Below, piece after piece: positions 63,422 through 64,000 of a DNA stretch of 64,000 nucleotides. Source of the stretch: Sophora flavescens (taxonomy: Eukaryota > Streptophyta > Magnoliopsida > Fabales > Fabaceae); assembly GCA_030762895.1 (NCBI GenBank), contig CM061062.1:134833104-134897103 (forward strand), in the 5' to 3' direction. How positions within the stretch are numbered: position 1 is the first letter of the stretch; every line of letters starts with the position of its first letter. The notes below the pieces were generated by a model, which had not been told where the DNA came from, made no database searches, and saw nothing but the letters and a program-made list of their open reading frames with translations. The position numbers were made by a program, and so were the translations under genes.

Positions 63422-64000
63422 ATGGCTTCCAGAAAGACTATAAAACCTTCTGTTGTACCTAATATGGAAGAATCCGAAGCAAAGAAGATAGCCATCGAGC
63501 ACATAGTTGAGTTTTAAAAGATAAAAGATGCCGATTTGGATGTTTTCCCAGAACTAGAGTACGCGGGATGGATGAACTTATTTCCTAACAGAGAGAATGT
63601 CTACCCTCACATCGTCAAAGAGTTTTGGAAGAACTCTGCTTCGTCATGACATACACACTTGTTCAGTGTTGTTGGAAATGTGAACGTGCTAAGGCACTGG
63701 TTCGACATCTTTGACATTATTAAAGCAATGGGTTGTGCTAGAGAAGGAATCGGTCTGTCAGAAGATTTGGAAGAACAGGAAAACAAGGAAGATGTCAGCC
63801 GTACTCTGTTTGGAGATCGGCTTGTAGATAGCAAGTTTGTTCGCTATCTGATACCCAAAGCAAGGTTTCCACATTTACTTCTAACCAGGTGTGTCACTCC
63901 AAGAAAAGGTTCTGTGAACACTATCTCCATAATGGATAAGTTTGCTCTACATTATCTTCTACAGATCAAGAAAGTTGATATAAATGACCTAATATTTAAC
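63422..64000 (+). pseudogene. Extra ORF of SIRE-type copia (envelope-like / 'putative plant transposon protein'), partial
   Basis: The frame opens at ATG 63422 (MASRKTIKPSVVPNMEE) and is open to the window end except for two stops (TAA after HIVEF, TGA after KNSASS). Residues include ELEYAGWMNLFPNRENVYPH and IVKEFWKNS, then FDIFDIIKAIGCAREG and DRLVDSKFVRYLIPK. The pattern 'W..L......VYP..V.EFW.N' is that of the PF20167-type plant transposon protein found in SIRE and Ogre-like elements, sometimes labelled envelope-like. In SIRE1 such an ORF follows pol; here it follows a truncated gag. Function unproven; placement in copia D is inferred. Confidence 0.6.

Larger units (their letters stand above)
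53153..64000 (+). mobile_element. Copia 'D' (SIRE/Maximus-like), long LTR, internally deleted, runs off the window
   Basis: Inserted in copia A's gag right after ATGAT (53148-53152), the likely left target duplication; the right one is outside the window. Its 5' LTR starts TGTAAAGCGTCTGACTC at 53153 and ends near 61620. Removing CACTA-2 leaves about 1.9 kb. PBS at 61623, gag at 61683-63014, then an unusual ORF (63422-64000). Protease to RNase H are absent. Confidence 0.8.

Noticed and set aside
1..64000. tRNA, rRNA or other structured RNA genes
   Set aside because: Searched by eye for tRNA arms and rRNA cores; the only tRNA-like matches are the short primer-binding sites.

Overview
This is nuclear DNA from a flowering plant. 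It has spliced genes, LTR retrotransposons primed by initiator-Met tRNA, CACTA and Mutator-like DNA transposons, MITEs and a TRIM, and no bacterial gene organisation. A eudicot is likely and a legume is possible (TRIM sequence, SIRE-like copia elements), but the species cannot be fixed from sequence alone. I can support only one host gene as intact: a five-exon QWRF-motif (augmin-8/EDE1 family) gene on the minus strand, 15202-18335.

Left part (1-14465). It starts with the 3' part of a long Tekay-like gypsy LTR (1-2114). Next come a second gypsy LTR fragment (2115-2780) and a SIRE-like copia 5' end on the minus strand (2786-4524). A full-length but decayed Tork/Tnt1-like copia follows (4917-12050), with both LTRs and a near-perfect target duplication. 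It has been hit by a gypsy solo LTR (7228-8469), a 410-bp TRIM (9340-9749) and, in its 3' LTR, a 264-bp CACTA-type MITE (11417-11680). A lone copia LTR (about 12303-13620) and a MITE-like AT-rich repeat come next.

Middle (15202-20965). The QWRF gene is followed by a 1.5-kb Mutator-like element with about 280-bp terminal inverted repeats and a perfect 9-bp target duplication. It carries what looks like a captured first exon. The 3' end of another MULE, with a CCHC zinc knuckle, lies beside it.

Right part (20966-64000) is one deep nest. A minus-strand SIRE-like copia ('A') is split in three. A Tekay-like solo LTR (21923-25611, target duplication GGCAA) and copia 'B' (26558-52837, AAATC) sit inside A, and copia 'D' (from 53153) interrupts its gag. 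Copia B is itself split by a 20.4-kb two-gene CACTA element (30970-51394, CAA) encoding TNP2-like and TNPA-like proteins. The last TNP2 exon is split by a plus-strand Tekay LTR (33711-43435, AATAA), which contains a minus-strand Tekay element with two LTRs (about 33935-40667). The long LTR of copia D holds a second, unrelated CACTA element (55009-61578, ACA). The window ends in a gag, then a PF20167/envelope-like ORF, of copia D with most of pol missing.

Almost all transposon ORFs carry stops or frameshifts, so no element here looks autonomous as it stands. The CACTA-1 transposase is closest to intact. The main curiosities are the multi-level nest with readable target duplications at most levels, unrelated minisatellites in the same slot of different Tekay LTRs, a palindromic CACGGCCGTGA repeat shared by several unrelated transposon types, and the gene-fragment-carrying MULE. 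All comparisons were made by eye; no alignment or database search was run.
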